The notes: generated by a model from the letters alone, not told the origin. Positions 26,814 to 36,655 are shown, numbered from the stretch's first letter. The stretch: 64,000 bases of DNA from Psychrobacter glaciei (GCF_014652895.1 NZ_BMZR01000002.1:496001-560000); one strand, 5' to 3'. A program made the numbers and translations.

Positions 26814-28016
26814 ATGCGTTCACTAATTGCGATGTACCAGCGTATAGGGCTGGTGCCGCTCATTATTATTGGTTTGATATTAGGCGTATTGATTGGTTGG
26901 CTAGCACCAGATACTGGTATAGCACTAGGCTTGTTAGGGACGCTATTTGTGGGTGCACTAAAAGCGGTGGCACCGATACTGGTATTTACTTTGGTTATCG
27001 CAGCGATTAGTCAGCATCGTAGCGGCAATGAAGTCTTCGTTAAGCCCGTGCTCATTATGTATATGTTCGGCACTTTTTTGGCCGCCCTGACTGCGGTGGG
27101 CGCAAGCTTCTTATTCCCGACCGAGCTGACGTTGGTGAACGCTACTATCGAGCAAGTACCACCAGCGAACTTAAAAGAGGTGTTGACCAATCTGCTGATG
27201 AATTTGGTGGCCAATCCTATCAGCGCCATTGCTGAAGCCAACTATATTGGTATATTGGCATGGGCAATCATCATTGGCTTTGCGCTGCGTCAAGCCAGCG
27301 ATACGGCTCGTACTGTCGTCGGTGATTTCGCAGATGCCATCTCACAAGTCGTGAAATGGGTCATTGCCTTAGCGCCTTTTGGTATCTTAGGCTTGGTTGC
27401 CAATACTGTCGCGGAGACAGGCTTTGGCGCGTTGGCTGGTTATGCGCGTATCTTGATGGTGCTGGTCGGTTGTATGCTATTTATCGCCTTGGTCGCCAAC
27501 CCTATTATTGTCCTTGTTAAGACTGGCAAAAACCCTTACCCGCTGGTATTCACTTGCCTGCGTGAGTCAGGAATCACGGCTTTCTTTACCCGTAGTTCGG
27601 CTGCCAACATTCCCGTCAACATGAACCTTGCACGTAAGCTTGGGCTGCACGAAGATACTTATTCAGTGACGATTCCACTGGGTGCGACCATTAATATGGC
27701 AGGCGCGGCGATTACGATCAACGTACTCACTCTCGCCGCTGCTCATACCTTGGGTATCGAAGTGACGTTTGCTTCAGCGCTTCTGCTAAGTTTGGTGGCA
27801 ACGATTAGTGCTTGCGGTGCATCTGGTGTCGCTGGTGGTTCGTTACTACTGATTCCATTGGCGGCGAGCTTGTTTAGTATTCCAAACGAAATCGCCATGC
27901 AAGTGGTGGCAATTGGCTTTATCATCGGTGTGATACAAGACTCGGCAGAAACAGCACTGAATTCGTCAACTGACGTACTATTTACGGCAGCTGCTGATCC
28001 AACGTATTCTCGTTAA
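26814..28016 (+). CDS. sstT: Serine/threonine:sodium symporter SstT
   Basis: SstT imports serine and threonine with sodium across the inner membrane and belongs to the dicarboxylate/amino acid:cation symporter family. The 400-residue protein begins [24 protein letters not shown]. It contains [18 protein letters not shown] and the serine-rich re-entrant loop [21 protein letters not shown]. The substrate and sodium site follows at [36 protein letters not shown] and [23 protein letters not shown] are at the C-terminus. GAGGA supports the start. It is a single-gene unit ending in a strong bidirectional hairpin. Confidence 0.95.
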   Translation: MRSLIAMYQRIGLVPLIIIGLILGVLIGWLAPDTGIALGLLGTLFVGALKAVAPILVFTLVIAAISQHRSGNEVFVKPVLIMYMFGTFLAALTAVGASFLFPTELTLVNATIEQVPPANLKEVLTNLLMNLVANPISAIAEANYIGILAWAIIIGFALRQASDTARTVVGDFADAISQVVKWVIALAPFGILGLVANTVAETGFGALAGYARILMVLVGCMLFIALVANPIIVLVKTGKNPYPLVFTCLRESGITAFFTRSSAANIPVNMNLARKLGLHEDTYSVTIPLGATINMAGAAITINVLTLAAAHTLGIEVTFASALLLSLVATISACGASGVAGGSLLLIPLAASLFSIPNEIAMQVVAIGFIIGVIQDSAETALNSSTDVLFTAAADPTYSR

Positions 28017-28040
28017 GTTTTAGCCCGTTATTCATTCTGG

Positions 28041-28076
28041 CAATAAAAAAGGGTCTAATAAGGCCCTTTTTTATTG
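28041..28076. terminator. Bidirectional terminator between sstT and cbpM
   Basis: Arms CAATAAAAAAGGG and CCCTTTTTTATTG form an A/T-tailed stem with U-tracts on both strands. It lies between the convergent sstT and cbpA-cbpM units and can serve both. Confidence 0.85.
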
Positions 28077-28090
28077 TCTACTATTTACTG

Positions 28091-28423
28091 CTAATGCGGA
28101 TGCTTTGAGTGTTCAATATCCACTTCAATCACTGGTGCTTGCATATCTAGCTGATGTTTTAATTGGCGGAGTTGCTCCACCTCACCTAATAGCTCTAGTA
28201 TCAAACCAATCGCTGGCACGCTGGCTTCAAAATCACGACTCAAACGCGATGCGCGGCGTACAATCGTTAGCTGATAGCCAGTAAATTGCTCACGTTCTGG
28301 CACATCATATTCGATGATGTTTTCTTCAATCAATTCGATAACCCATTGGCGCTCTTGGCCACAGGCCGATACTAGCTCATCTAAGCTCATGATAATATCG
28401 GTAAATTCAGGCGAGTGTTTCAT
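28091..28423 (-). CDS. cbpM: Chaperone modulator CbpM
   Basis: CbpM binds the J-domain of CbpA and inhibits its co-chaperone and DNA-binding activities. The 110-residue product shows the family N-terminal MerR-like part (SLDELVSACGQERQWVIELIEENII). Then come the F-T-G-YQL segment and RRASRLSRDFEASVPAIGLILELLGEVEQLR, ending in a His-rich tail. GAGGA precedes the ATG. It lies 84 bp downstream of cbpA on the same strand, the standard cbpA-cbpM pair. Confidence 0.9.
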   Translation of the reverse strand: MKHSPEFTDIIMSLDELVSACGQERQWVIELIEENIIEYDVPEREQFTGYQLTIVRRASRLSRDFEASVPAIGLILELLGEVEQLRQLKHQLDMQAPVIEVDIEHSKHPH

Positions 28424-28507
28424 AGCGATTATCCTCGTTTGCTCTTTATTTTATTGTTATCGTATGGTCTTTATCTCTGCTTCGATTTAAGTATTTCTTG
28501 GCGGTCA

Positions 28508-29530
28508 TTAACGACTGATATTGGTATCAGAAAAAGCTTGTTTCAGCTGCTCATAAGCTTGGGTAGCGGTTTCGGTACTGATATCAGGGTTGACGATGTT
28601 TAAAGTTAAATACAAATCGCCCGCTTGCTTGGCGGGGATGCCCTTGCCTTTTAAGCGCAAGTTGCTACCGGATTTGCTATTTTTAGGAATCGTCACACCA
28701 AGCGTACCTGCTGGTGTCGTGAGGTTGATTTTTTCACCCAACGCGGCTTCCCATGGGGCGATGTTGACGGTTTGATAAACATCAACACCTTCGATACGAA
28801 TATTGTCTGCGTGACGGATTTTCACTTTTAAAAATAAATCACCGTTTTTACCATTACCGCCGCCAGCCGCACCTTGACCTGTCAAACGAATTTGTTTGCC
28901 ATCAGTGATGCCTTTAGGAATTTTAATTTTGAGGGTTTTATTTTCGTAATCGACACTGCCATTAGGCTGACGAACCGGAACGTTTAATTTAATACTGTAG
29001 TCGTCACCGCTATACACCGAAGACAAATCAACGGTAATCTCTGCATGTTGGTCTTGACCCTTGCTATCTTGTGTCCCAAAACCGCCACCAAATTGGTCAA
29101 AGCCTCCATTTTGAGAGCGACCACCTGCCTGCCCATTCGTTGAGCCACGTGCACCGCGACCAAATGCAGAAAAGATATCATCGAAGCGAAAGCTACCATC
29201 GCCAAACGCTTCACCCTCACCAAACTGGTCTTTGATGTCTTCCCAGCGGAAACCACCCTGCCCGCTGCCTGCTGATTGACCACCAAAACCACTAGCGCCA
29301 CCTTGACCAGCAAACGGATTGTTTAGCATCGCATCGTATTCAGCACGCTTGTCTTTATCGCGGATGGTCTCATAAGCGTTGTTAATCACAGCAATCTTAT
29401 TATCAGCATCTGGATCATCACTGACATCAGGATGGAATTGACGGACGAGCTTACGGTATTTTTTCTTGATATCGGCGTCTGAGGCGTCTTTTTTGACCCC
29501 TAAAATGTCATAGTAATTTTTCTCTGCCAT
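28508..29530 (-). CDS. cbpA: Curved DNA-binding protein CbpA (DnaJ-family co-chaperone)
   Basis: CbpA is a DnaJ-type co-chaperone of DnaK that also binds curved DNA. The 340-residue product has an N-terminal J-domain with KKYRKLVRQFHPDVSDD (HPD motif). A long Gly/Phe/Gln-rich linker follows (about residues 75-165). Two beta-rich substrate-binding domains contain LKIKIPKGITDGKQIRLTGQG and VTIPKNSKSGSNLRLKGKGIP. It lacks the CxxCxGxG zinc repeats of true DnaJ, which is present separately at 43961-45091. AAGGA supports the start, and cbpM follows. The linker is longer and more glycine-rich than in E. coli CbpA. Confidence 0.93.
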   Translation of the reverse strand: MAEKNYYDILGVKKDASDADIKKKYRKLVRQFHPDVSDDPDADNKIAVINNAYETIRDKDKRAEYDAMLNNPFAGQGGASGFGGQSAGSGQGGFRWEDIKDQFGEGEAFGDGSFRFDDIFSAFGRGARGSTNGQAGGRSQNGGFDQFGGGFGTQDSKGQDQHAEITVDLSSVYSGDDYSIKLNVPVRQPNGSVDYENKTLKIKIPKGITDGKQIRLTGQGAAGGGNGKNGDLFLKVKIRHADNIRIEGVDVYQTVNIAPWEAALGEKINLTTPAGTLGVTIPKNSKSGSNLRLKGKGIPAKQAGDLYLTLNIVNPDISTETATQAYEQLKQAFSDTNISR

Positions 29531-29602
29531 ATTGTTTTTCCTTATCGTATTTATTTCTAATAAATTCAGTTAATACATAATATGGGGATAATGAATGAAT
29601 AT

Positions 29603-29896
29603 TTAATTTTTCGCCTGCGTCATTATATTGGTAGATTTCACAACGATTTTGGCATTATTATTCTTTGACAACTGTTGCCATAATGTCACTTTGATTGGCA
29701 TGGTTTTATTACTCAATGCAGATGGCACCTTATCTGACTGCTCATTCTTCAAACATAGCATATCTTGTGCAAATAATGCCGTCTCCAAAAACTCAATATC
29801 ATAAAAACTAAAATTCTCTCTAATCGCACACATCTCGCCATGGAAACGGCTGAAACGCTCGCCAAAAAAAATCATGGCAGCAGCGACTAAAACCAT
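29603..29896 (-). CDS. Small hypothetical protein with N-terminal hydrophobic segment
   Basis: A 97-residue frame starting MVLVAAAMIFFGERFSRFHG. The short hydrophobic N-terminus may be a signal anchor. The rest is polar with two cysteines and a Lys/Asn-rich end. I do not recognise it. The ribosome binding site is poor, and the N-terminus may be misplaced or the gene slightly truncated. It sits between cbpA and an RlpA-like gene in an AT-rich stretch. Amino-acid composition looks protein-like, so I list it with low confidence. Confidence 0.4.
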   Translation of the reverse strand: MVLVAAAMIFFGERFSRFHGEMCAIRENFSFYDIEFLETALFAQDMLCLKNEQSDKVPSALSNKTMPIKVTLWQQLSKNNNAKIVVKSTNIMTQAKN

Positions 29897-30368
29897 CGCA
29901 ACTTATTCAACATACCATTTTTGAAGTGAAGATACGCCCTAGAATAATATTCAAGTTGTACGCTTTACAAAAATGTAAGAATCTAGCAATTTTTATTTAC
30001 ATCAACTTATGCTCAATTTTTATTAAAAACACAACAGCGCTAAGTTATTTCAGTAAATCGATGGAAAATTCAGCCACAGCCGCTATTTTGTAAGGCCTAA
30101 CCGCTATAAAGACGTTGCTTAAATCACTGCTAACATCGTCTACAACACAATAGTTTTTCTTTGGATTTCGTGCTTTATTTTGGACTTTAACGGTCCATTT
30201 TCTTAATTTTCGATATGTGAATATGTGACCTCTAGCGTTCTTTTACAGAACGGTAAGGATATGACAAGCTATGTATTGTAAAATGAATATAATGTTTATA
30301 CTCATAGGGAGTATGAATAATATAGGCAAGCTTATCTGTCTATTTTATAAATCATTTAAAGGTATTAA
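29897..30368. other. AT-rich intergenic region upstream of the RlpA-like gene
   Basis: About 470 bp without a supported gene, very AT-rich. The AAAGG ribosome binding site of the downstream gene is at its end. A TATAAT at 30287-30292 is a candidate -10 box, but no well-spaced -35 box is evident. Confidence 0.4.
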
Positions 30369-30731
30369 ATGTCTTATTTCATCAAGTCTTTAGTTATCAC
30401 TTTATCACTACTGCTGACTACCACCGTTTTTGCCGGTAACACCAGCTATTATGGTAATAAGTTTCATGGTAAGCGCACAGCCAGTGGCAGTATCTTCAAC
30501 ATGAACTCCTTGACTGCGGCGCACAGAACGTTGCCATTCGGTACGAAGGTACAAGTGACCAATAGAAAGACAAAGCAGAGCGTGATAGTAAAAATTACGG
30601 ATAGAGGACCTTTCATCCGAGGACGCATTCTTGATTTATCTAAAGCCGCTGCTGGTAAGATAGACTGTCAACTTTGTACGACCAGTATGAAGATACTCTC
30701 TTATGGTGATGGTAGATACCGTAAGGAATAA
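30369..30731 (+). CDS. RlpA-like double-psi beta-barrel secreted protein
   Basis: RlpA-family proteins are septal lytic transglycosylases or related barrel proteins acting on denuded glycan strands. The 120-residue product has a signal peptide (residues 1-22, ending TTVFAG). It is followed by a complete DPBB domain, NTSYYGNKFHGKRTASG, then SLTAAHRTLPFGTKVQVTN and VKITDRGPFIRGRILDLSKAAA. It lacks the C-terminal SPOR domain of full RlpA, and the signal peptide has no lipobox cysteine. Two cysteines in KIDCQLCTT near the end could form a disulfide. It is a monocistronic gene with a strong terminator. Confidence 0.88.
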   Translation: MSYFIKSLVITLSLLLTTTVFAGNTSYYGNKFHGKRTASGSIFNMNSLTAAHRTLPFGTKVQVTNRKTKQSVIVKITDRGPFIRGRILDLSKAAAGKIDCQLCTTSMKILSYGDGRYRKE

Positions 30732-30738
30732 TGTAATG

Positions 30739-30770
30739 AAAAAGGGAGAGCTAACGCTCTCCCTTTTTTA
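30739..30770 (+). terminator. Terminator after the RlpA-like gene
   Basis: The stem GGGAGAGC (30744-30751) with GCTCTCCC (30756-30763) has a 4-nt TAAC loop. It is flanked by an A-run and followed by six T residues. The A-run would also give a U-tract on the minus strand for the convergent ABC-F gene. Confidence 0.9.
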
Positions 30771-30830
30771 TGTCTGATTTTATCAATTAGCGACCATACA
30801 ATAAGCTGTTAATTGTGCTAACCATATTGC

Positions 30831-32852
30831 TTAACGAGCATTTGCTTCCATTTCCTCTAGCGTGGTCATCGCTAGCAATAGCTTTTCTTCATGGTCGCTG
30901 TGCTGCTGCTGTAGCGCGGTTTGCTCATTGAGCAACACCAACAAATCAGACTTTCGGCTGTCTTCATAGAGATCCGTGTTGGCCAGTTTTTCTTCTAGAG
31001 CAATTAACTGCGCATCAATTTTAGCCAGTGCCTTTTCTGTATTTTCAATTTCACGGCGAATTGGTGCAGTCAACTTACGTTGTTCGGCGGCCAGTTTCCG
31101 CTGCTCTTCTTTACTAAGCGTAGGCTCAGCGGCTTTGTTTTTTGAGGGTGCATTAGACGCTTTATTGCTGATTTGACTATTATCTGTTTCACGTGAAACA
31201 AACTTCTTACTCTCTTTTTTGCTTTTTTTCTTGCCAGTGTTTTTATCTGGTGCATTCTCTTGTTTACGCTTTTCTGCCAGCCACTTGCCATAGTCGCTGA
31301 TGTCACCATCAAACTCTTCGATAATACCATCATGTACCAAAAACAGATCATCACAGACATTCGCAATCAATTCGCGATCATGCGAAACCAGTACCACTGC
31401 CCCTTCAAAGCCTTGTAAGGCAATGGTCAACGCTTGACGCATCTGTAAGTCTAGATGGTTGGTTGGCTCATCAAGGACGAGGACGTTCGGACGTTGCCAA
31501 ACAATTAGTGCTAGCGTCAAACGCGCACGCTCGCCACCAGAGAATAATTCACTTGGGGTATCAATGCGCTCTCCACGGAAGTCAAAACTACCCAAAAACG
31601 AACGTAGCATCGCATCAGACGTTTTGCCTGCTAGACGACGCAGCATTTCTATTGGGGTTGCCTTTGCATCAAGAATATCCATTTGATGCTGGTTAAAATA
31701 GCCAAGTTTAAGGGTATCAGAGACACGATACGTTCCTGTTAATACGCCAAGCTCGCCGACCAATGCCTTGATAAGTGTTGATTTACCTGCGCCATTCATG
31801 CCTAGCAAGCCGAGGCGCGTATCCGGCGTCACCTGCACATTGGCATTATGCAGCAGTGGTACGTCACTATAACCAATATCTGCTTTGGTCAACTCAATCA
31901 GCGGTGAGCTCATATTTGCTGGCTCGTAGAAGCGGAACGAGAACGGGTTGTCCGCCATCATTGGTGACAGCTCAGCCATACGCTCAAGTTGCTTGATACG
32001 GCTCTGCGCTTGCTTGGCTTTACTGGCTTTGGCACGGAAACGACGAATAAAATCATCCAAATGCGCCTTAGTTGCTTCTTGTTTTTCAAATGCTTGCTGC
32101 TGCTGCGCCATACGCTCATGACGGGTACGAATAAACTGCTGATAGTTACCCGTATAAAGGGTAATTTTTTGTTGTTCTACATGAAGAATATGACCAACCG
32201 TCGCATCCAAAAATGCTTGGTCATGCGAGATGACGATCACTAGACCGGTAAACGCATTGATCCACGTTTCTAGCCACAGAATCGCATCCAAATCCAAATG
32301 GTTGGTTGGCTCATCGAGTAACATAAGATCAGCACGGCTCATCAAGGTTTTGGCAAGGTTCAAACGCATGCGCCAGCCACCCGAAAACCCTTCTACTGGT
32401 AGCTCATGCTGGCTCGTATTAAAGCCAAGACCTGCCATGATTTGCGCGGCTTTGGTCGGTGTGCGATACCCATCAATTTCGTCGAACTGCTGATGCAACA
32501 CCCCAATCTGCTCATCACTAACGCTGCTCAAATCATTCAAAGAGGCATTAATCTCATACCACTGCTCATCACCGCTCAATACATAATCAATCGCAGACTG
32601 GCTACTTGCACCAACTTCCTGTGCCATATGTGCCACATGCCAGCTATCAGGGATGCTCACTTCGCCCCTATCAAGTGTGACCTCGGTATCGCCAGTGCCC
32701 ATTCGAGTCAGCAGTAAAGCAAACAAGGTCGATTTACCAGTGCCGTTATTGCCCGTTAAGCCAACTTTGTGGCCCGGATGGAGCTGGAAGCTTGCACCTG
32801 CAAACAATTCACGACCATCACGGCGAACACCAACGTCTTTAAATTCGATCAT
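30831..32852 (-). CDS. ABC-F family ATPase, YheS-like
   Basis: ABC-F proteins have two ABC domains and no membrane part and act on ribosomes. The 673-residue product starts MIEFKDVGVRRDGRELFAGA. The first Walker A is GLTGNNGTGKST, signature FSGGWRMRLNLAK, Walker B LMLLDEPTNHLD. The inter-domain arm (RTRHERMAQQQQAFEKQEA) is followed by the second domain with GLLGMNGAGKST, FSGGERARLTLAL and VLVLDEPTNHLD. A lysine-rich linker and a C-terminal coiled coil complete it. The N-terminal sequence resembles E. coli YheS more than EttA or Uup. An exact parS-like 16-bp palindrome lies inside the linker, at codons about 551-556. Confidence 0.9.
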   Translation of the reverse strand: MIEFKDVGVRRDGRELFAGASFQLHPGHKVGLTGNNGTGKSTLFALLLTRMGTGDTEVTLDRGEVSIPDSWHVAHMAQEVGASSQSAIDYVLSGDEQWYEINASLNDLSSVSDEQIGVLHQQFDEIDGYRTPTKAAQIMAGLGFNTSQHELPVEGFSGGWRMRLNLAKTLMSRADLMLLDEPTNHLDLDAILWLETWINAFTGLVIVISHDQAFLDATVGHILHVEQQKITLYTGNYQQFIRTRHERMAQQQQAFEKQEATKAHLDDFIRRFRAKASKAKQAQSRIKQLERMAELSPMMADNPFSFRFYEPANMSSPLIELTKADIGYSDVPLLHNANVQVTPDTRLGLLGMNGAGKSTLIKALVGELGVLTGTYRVSDTLKLGYFNQHQMDILDAKATPIEMLRRLAGKTSDAMLRSFLGSFDFRGERIDTPSELFSGGERARLTLALIVWQRPNVLVLDEPTNHLDLQMRQALTIALQGFEGAVVLVSHDRELIANVCDDLFLVHDGIIEEFDGDISDYGKWLAEKRKQENAPDKNTGKKKSKKESKKFVSRETDNSQISNKASNAPSKNKAAEPTLSKEEQRKLAAEQRKLTAPIRREIENTEKALAKIDAQLIALEEKLANTDLYEDSRKSDLLVLLNEQTALQQQHSDHEEKLLLAMTTLEEMEANAR
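31185..31200. promoter_or_regulatory. parS-like ParB-binding site (exact 16-bp palindrome)
   Basis: TGTTTCACGTGAAACA is identical to the well-known chromosomal parS consensus. It lies inside the ABC-F gene, where it encodes V-S-R-E-T in a low-conservation linker. Three near-matches occur at 43892, 45185 and 52605. Confidence 0.8.
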
Positions 32853-33285
32853 ATAATTTCTTCATCTCAACAGTAATATAAAATATAAGGCAATAAGAAA
32901 AACACACATCTGGCATGCTGACTGGCGGCTATTATTTCAAACGCTTGCCTTATAGGCAAACGATTAAATAACTATTTCAAAACCAATCAGTTATTATGCT
33001 AAAAAAGCCTGTCATAAAACCCACGTTGACGACTGTCACTCTTGACAAACGAATCGTCACCCCCATTATGATATACTGCCAAAAGATTAATGCCAGCAGA
33101 CTATTAATATAGTAGTAGCCCGAATAGTAGTAGCCCAAATACCAACCTTATAATATTGCAACGACTTTGCCATAACGACAGCACCCAATCGAATCAAACG
33201 CCGCGCGTATCTTTATTTGCAACGATGTCAGTTGCAAACCCAAACAGGACGACGACCGCATTTGATCCTAGCAACTGAGGTAGAT
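32853..33285. other. Divergent intergenic region between ABC-F gene and erpA
   Basis: About 430 bp without a supported gene. A direct repeat AATAGTAGTAGCCC-type (two near-identical units) lies near 33106-33140. The erpA ribosome binding site GAGG lies just before 33286. Confidence 0.5.
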
Positions 33286-33666
33286 ATGAACGAATCAGCC
33301 AACCAATTTAGCCCAAGCTCAAGCCAGCCAGTAGATCCAACGATATTAAGCCTAACTGATAGTGCCGCACAAAAAGTACGTCGCCTACGTGAAGAAGAAG
33401 GTGATAGCGATCTTATGCTACGCGTCTATGTGACTGGCGGTGGCTGCTCAGGTTTTTCTTATGGCTTTAATTTCGCCAATGAGTTGAATGAAGATGATGC
33501 CAACTTTGACAATGACGATGTGACCTTGGTTGTCGATTCGCTGAGTTATCAGTATCTGCAAGGCTCTACCGTTGACTATACCGAAGGATTAGAAGGCGCA
33601 CGCTTTGTCGTGACCAATCCAAATGCAACCACGACTTGCGGCTGTGGGTCGTCATTCTCTATTTAA
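33286..33666 (+). CDS. erpA: Iron-sulfur cluster insertion protein ErpA
   Basis: ErpA is an A-type carrier that delivers Fe-S clusters to apoproteins such as IspG. The 126-residue product, starting MNESANQF after GAGG, has the three ligand cysteines in [10 protein letters not shown] and [45 protein letters not shown] lies between them. The frame extends 23 codons upstream, but the ribosome binding site supports the shorter form. Monocistronic; a terminator follows. Confidence 0.94.
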   Translation: MNESANQFSPSSSQPVDPTILSLTDSAAQKVRRLREEEGDSDLMLRVYVTGGGCSGFSYGFNFANELNEDDANFDNDDVTLVVDSLSYQYLQGSTVDYTEGLEGARFVVTNPNATTTCGCGSSFSI

Positions 33667-33973
33667 TCTGAATAGACTGTAGCACTATGTTAAATAGCCC
33701 AAAACATGACAGTCGAAGCATCTATCTCTCGGGTAGATGCTTTTTTTATAAAGACATAATAGTAATAACAAAGCTGTATTCTTGACCAGTTTGCCCAAAA
33801 AAAAGTGCCGAAATCCAGACAAATCACTTCGCCTAAAGCTTATTGTATTTGTAATTGTCCGTGGTTTTCAGGGCCGCTTTGAGCTAAACTGACGTCATTA
33901 TCAACCTAAATACCCACCTCTTTGATGGTCATACACCAGTCGTGTTTTGAGCCGCCATAACAAATAACAATAG
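33667..33973. other. Intergenic region between erpA and gshA
   Basis: About 307 bp, holding the erpA terminator (33716-33748) and otherwise no recognisable feature. The gshA promoter should lie here. Confidence 0.45.
33716..33748 (+). terminator. Terminator after erpA
   Basis: AGCATCTA (33717-33724) pairs with TAGATGCT (33734-33741). It is followed directly by a run of T. Confidence 0.85.
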
Positions 33974-35557
33974 ATGACTATTATGAGTAATTTTGTGCCT
34001 AGCTTTGTTAGCTTTGAAATCCCCAATTGGTTTGATACTCAGCATTTAACGGGTATGCTCCGTGGTATCGAAAAAGAGGGCTTACGCGTTAAGCCTGATG
34101 GTTTTTTGGCACAGACACCGCATCCAGCCAAATTGGGCTCAAAACTCACCCATCCGTTTATCACTACTGATTATTCAGAGAGCTTGCTTGAGCTCATCAC
34201 CGACCCAAAAGCCACCCCAAAAGAGACGCTAAACATGCTGCGTCAGCTGCACGTATTGGTGTATCAGGGTATGCCTGAGGGTGAGCTGATGTGGCCACTA
34301 TCTATGCCATGTATGCTGTCGTCCAAAGATGAAGATATCCCATTGGCGAATTATGGTAGCTCTAACACTGGTAAGCTGAAAACCCTATATCGCAGTGGTC
34401 TAGGCATCCGTTATGGCCGCCGCATGCAGACCATCGCTGGTCTACATTACAACTTATCTTTCGGTGATGGTCTGTTTGAAGCGTGGCAAGTGAAAGCACC
34501 CGCCACCCCAACCCAAACGTTGACAGATTTCAAGAACGAGAAATATTTAGGGCTTATTCGCAACTTCAAGCGCTTAACCAGTCTTGTTCTTTATTTGTTA
34601 GGTGCCAGTCCAAGTGTGTGTCCTTGCTTTATATCAGGGCGCGAGCACGATTTGGAGCTGCTGAACGATTCAACCTATTATAAGCCTGCCGCCACTAGCC
34701 TACGTATGGGCAAGCTTGGCTATACCAATAGTGTGCAGGAACACCTCGATATCCGCTATAACTATCTACCAGAATATGTCGCTGGACTGCGCCGTGCGAT
34801 TCAAACGCCACATGAGAGCTTTGAGAAGCTTGGTTTAAATGACGCTGATGGCAATCCTATCCAGATTAATAATCATATTCTGCAAATAGAAAATGAATAC
34901 TATAGCCCGATACGTCCTAAACAAATTGCGATGAGTGGCGAGACCCCTACCGAGGCACTTGAGCGTCGCGGGATTGCTTACGTCGAGTTCCGCGCTATCG
35001 ATCTTGATCCGTATAGCGATATCGGTATCCGTCTATCTAGTGCTTGTTTCTTAGAAGTAATGGCGCTGTACTGCTTACTGAATGATTCGCCTGAATTGAT
35101 GCCTGAAGAGGAAGAAGCTTTGGCCATCAATCTTGAGCGCGTGGTCAATGAAGGTCGCCGTGACAATTTGCACATCATTAACAATGGTGCGGAGCAGTCA
35201 CTAGAAAGCTGGATGCTGATGCACTTAGGTCGTATGCAACCACTAGCAGCCCTACTCGATGCGCATTATGGTGGCAATGATTACCGTGCGGCGGTGGCGT
35301 TGATGCAAGGCAAAGCGGGACATTCTGAGTCGACCATATCGGCGCAAGTAAACTCTGATAGCAAACGTCTAGGCAGTTTATGGCAGCTAGGCTTTACCCT
35401 AGCGCAGCAACATCGTGACTCTCTATTGCAGCAAACCCTTAGCCCCAATACCCAAGCCAAATATGAAGTATTGGCTGAAAAATCAATACTACAGCAAGCA
35501 GAGATTGAAGTGGCTGAAACAGAAGACTTTATGGACTTCCTACAACAGTACCGCTAA
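33974..35557 (+). CDS. gshA: Glutamate-cysteine ligase
   Basis: GshA makes gamma-glutamylcysteine, the first and rate-limiting step of glutathione synthesis. The 527-residue product matches the E. coli-type family in length and order: LRGIEKEGLRVKPDGFLAQTPHP, then GSKLTHPFITTDYSESLLELIT and WPLSMPCML. GLHYNLSFGDGLFE follows, then GRLGYTN-type MGKLGYTN and NHILQIENEYYSPIRPKQ. YVEFRAIDLDPYSDIGI comes last. ATGs lie at 33974 and 33983 (MTIM), and neither has a convincing ribosome binding site. It is followed by dsbB after about 74 bp. Confidence 0.96.
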   Translation: MTIMSNFVPSFVSFEIPNWFDTQHLTGMLRGIEKEGLRVKPDGFLAQTPHPAKLGSKLTHPFITTDYSESLLELITDPKATPKETLNMLRQLHVLVYQGMPEGELMWPLSMPCMLSSKDEDIPLANYGSSNTGKLKTLYRSGLGIRYGRRMQTIAGLHYNLSFGDGLFEAWQVKAPATPTQTLTDFKNEKYLGLIRNFKRLTSLVLYLLGASPSVCPCFISGREHDLELLNDSTYYKPAATSLRMGKLGYTNSVQEHLDIRYNYLPEYVAGLRRAIQTPHESFEKLGLNDADGNPIQINNHILQIENEYYSPIRPKQIAMSGETPTEALERRGIAYVEFRAIDLDPYSDIGIRLSSACFLEVMALYCLLNDSPELMPEEEEALAINLERVVNEGRRDNLHIINNGAEQSLESWMLMHLGRMQPLAALLDAHYGGNDYRAAVALMQGKAGHSESTISAQVNSDSKRLGSLWQLGFTLAQQHRDSLLQQTLSPNTQAKYEVLAEKSILQQAEIEVAETEDFMDFLQQYR

Positions 35558-35631
35558 TTAACCTTTGTTATTGTCCATCGTTTTTATTATTGATAGTGTT
35601 TTATTGATTATATTATAAGAGTATTCGACCA

Positions 35632-36159
35632 ATGCAACAGCTAACCACTTATCGTAACTTGCAAGTATTTTTAGTATTAATGGCAGTGATAGGAATGAGT
35701 TTTGCGCTGTTCTATTTACAGCGCCATCTGGGTCTATCACCTTGCCCACTTTGTATTTTTCAACGTGTTGGCCTCATAGTAATGGGCGGTTTTGCCTTAA
35801 TATCAGCACTGTTTAATCCAAAATCTAAAGTGGTAAGACTCATATTATGGCTTGGTAGCTTAGCAGGTATTGGCTGGGCGAGTGCTGTTGCTGCGCGTCA
35901 TGTTTGGTTACAACATCTACCTGCCGATCAAGTCCCTTCGTGTGGTCCAGGTCTGAACTATTGGATGGACACCCTTCCTATTCTGCAAGTGTTTAAAGAG
36001 GTTTTTGCAGGCTCTGGCGAATGCGCCTCTGTCGACTGGACACTTATGGGCTTAAGTATTCCTGAGCAATCACTGATTCTTTTTAGTATTCTATTAATCG
36101 TACACGTACTGATATTGTGGCGTATCATCCGCCCTACCGCAGCTGTTCGTCGTGCTTAA
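35632..36159 (+). CDS. dsbB: Disulfide bond formation protein DsbB
   Basis: DsbB is an inner-membrane protein that reoxidises DsbA and passes electrons to quinone. The 175-residue product has four hydrophobic segments (about residues 9-29, 44-62, 67-85 and 140-160). The first redox pair, CPLCIFQR, follows the first membrane segment. The second pair is SCGPGLNYW...GECAS in the long periplasmic loop, with Trp-Met-Asp before it. The length matches the family. A DsbC-like isomerase is encoded at 50069-51133. Confidence 0.95.
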   Translation: MQQLTTYRNLQVFLVLMAVIGMSFALFYLQRHLGLSPCPLCIFQRVGLIVMGGFALISALFNPKSKVVRLILWLGSLAGIGWASAVAARHVWLQHLPADQVPSCGPGLNYWMDTLPILQVFKEVFAGSGECASVDWTLMGLSIPEQSLILFSILLIVHVLILWRIIRPTAAVRRA

Positions 36160-36655
36160 TGATAACTGAAGCAGTTGACGGTTCAATAAAACGGTAACCC
36201 TTTATCTTTTCATAAAATGGCAACTCTCTAGATATAGAGGTTTGCCATTTTTTTTATTCTTTCCTTATCGTCATTACTAATTCTAAACGCCCTTGTTCAC
36301 TGCCCCTTCATCCCACTTATCCTCTTTATCATACCGCTTGATAACAAAAAGTCCACATAGGCATCTGTGATGCTTTGATATTGTATGACAGCTTATGTGC
36401 TCAGTTGGCATAAGGATATGCTTTGGCTATCCTGTCATTAACTGCCAGCTATTGCCTAATAAGCACCATGTCCAATAAGCTTAACCCTATTATTGATCGA
36501 TACCAACCGATAAACGCATACTATCAGCGCCTAATGCTGATTTAGTCTCGGTAAGCTTGTCCGCTTTTGTCTCTGATGACATCGCCAAATCGATCTTAAC
36601 TGACAATACTCGTAACGTTTCTAGAATCTATATTAAAAACTGTTTTTGGTATGCC
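36160..36655. other. Intergenic region between dsbB and NlpE-like gene
   Basis: About 500 bp holding the dsbB terminator (36214-36256). Apart from this I see no gene or repeat. Confidence 0.45.
36214..36256 (+). terminator. Terminator after dsbB
   Basis: AAAATGGCAA pairs with TTTGCCATTTT across a loop that contains a small inner hairpin (CTCT...AGAG). A T-run follows. Confidence 0.85.
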
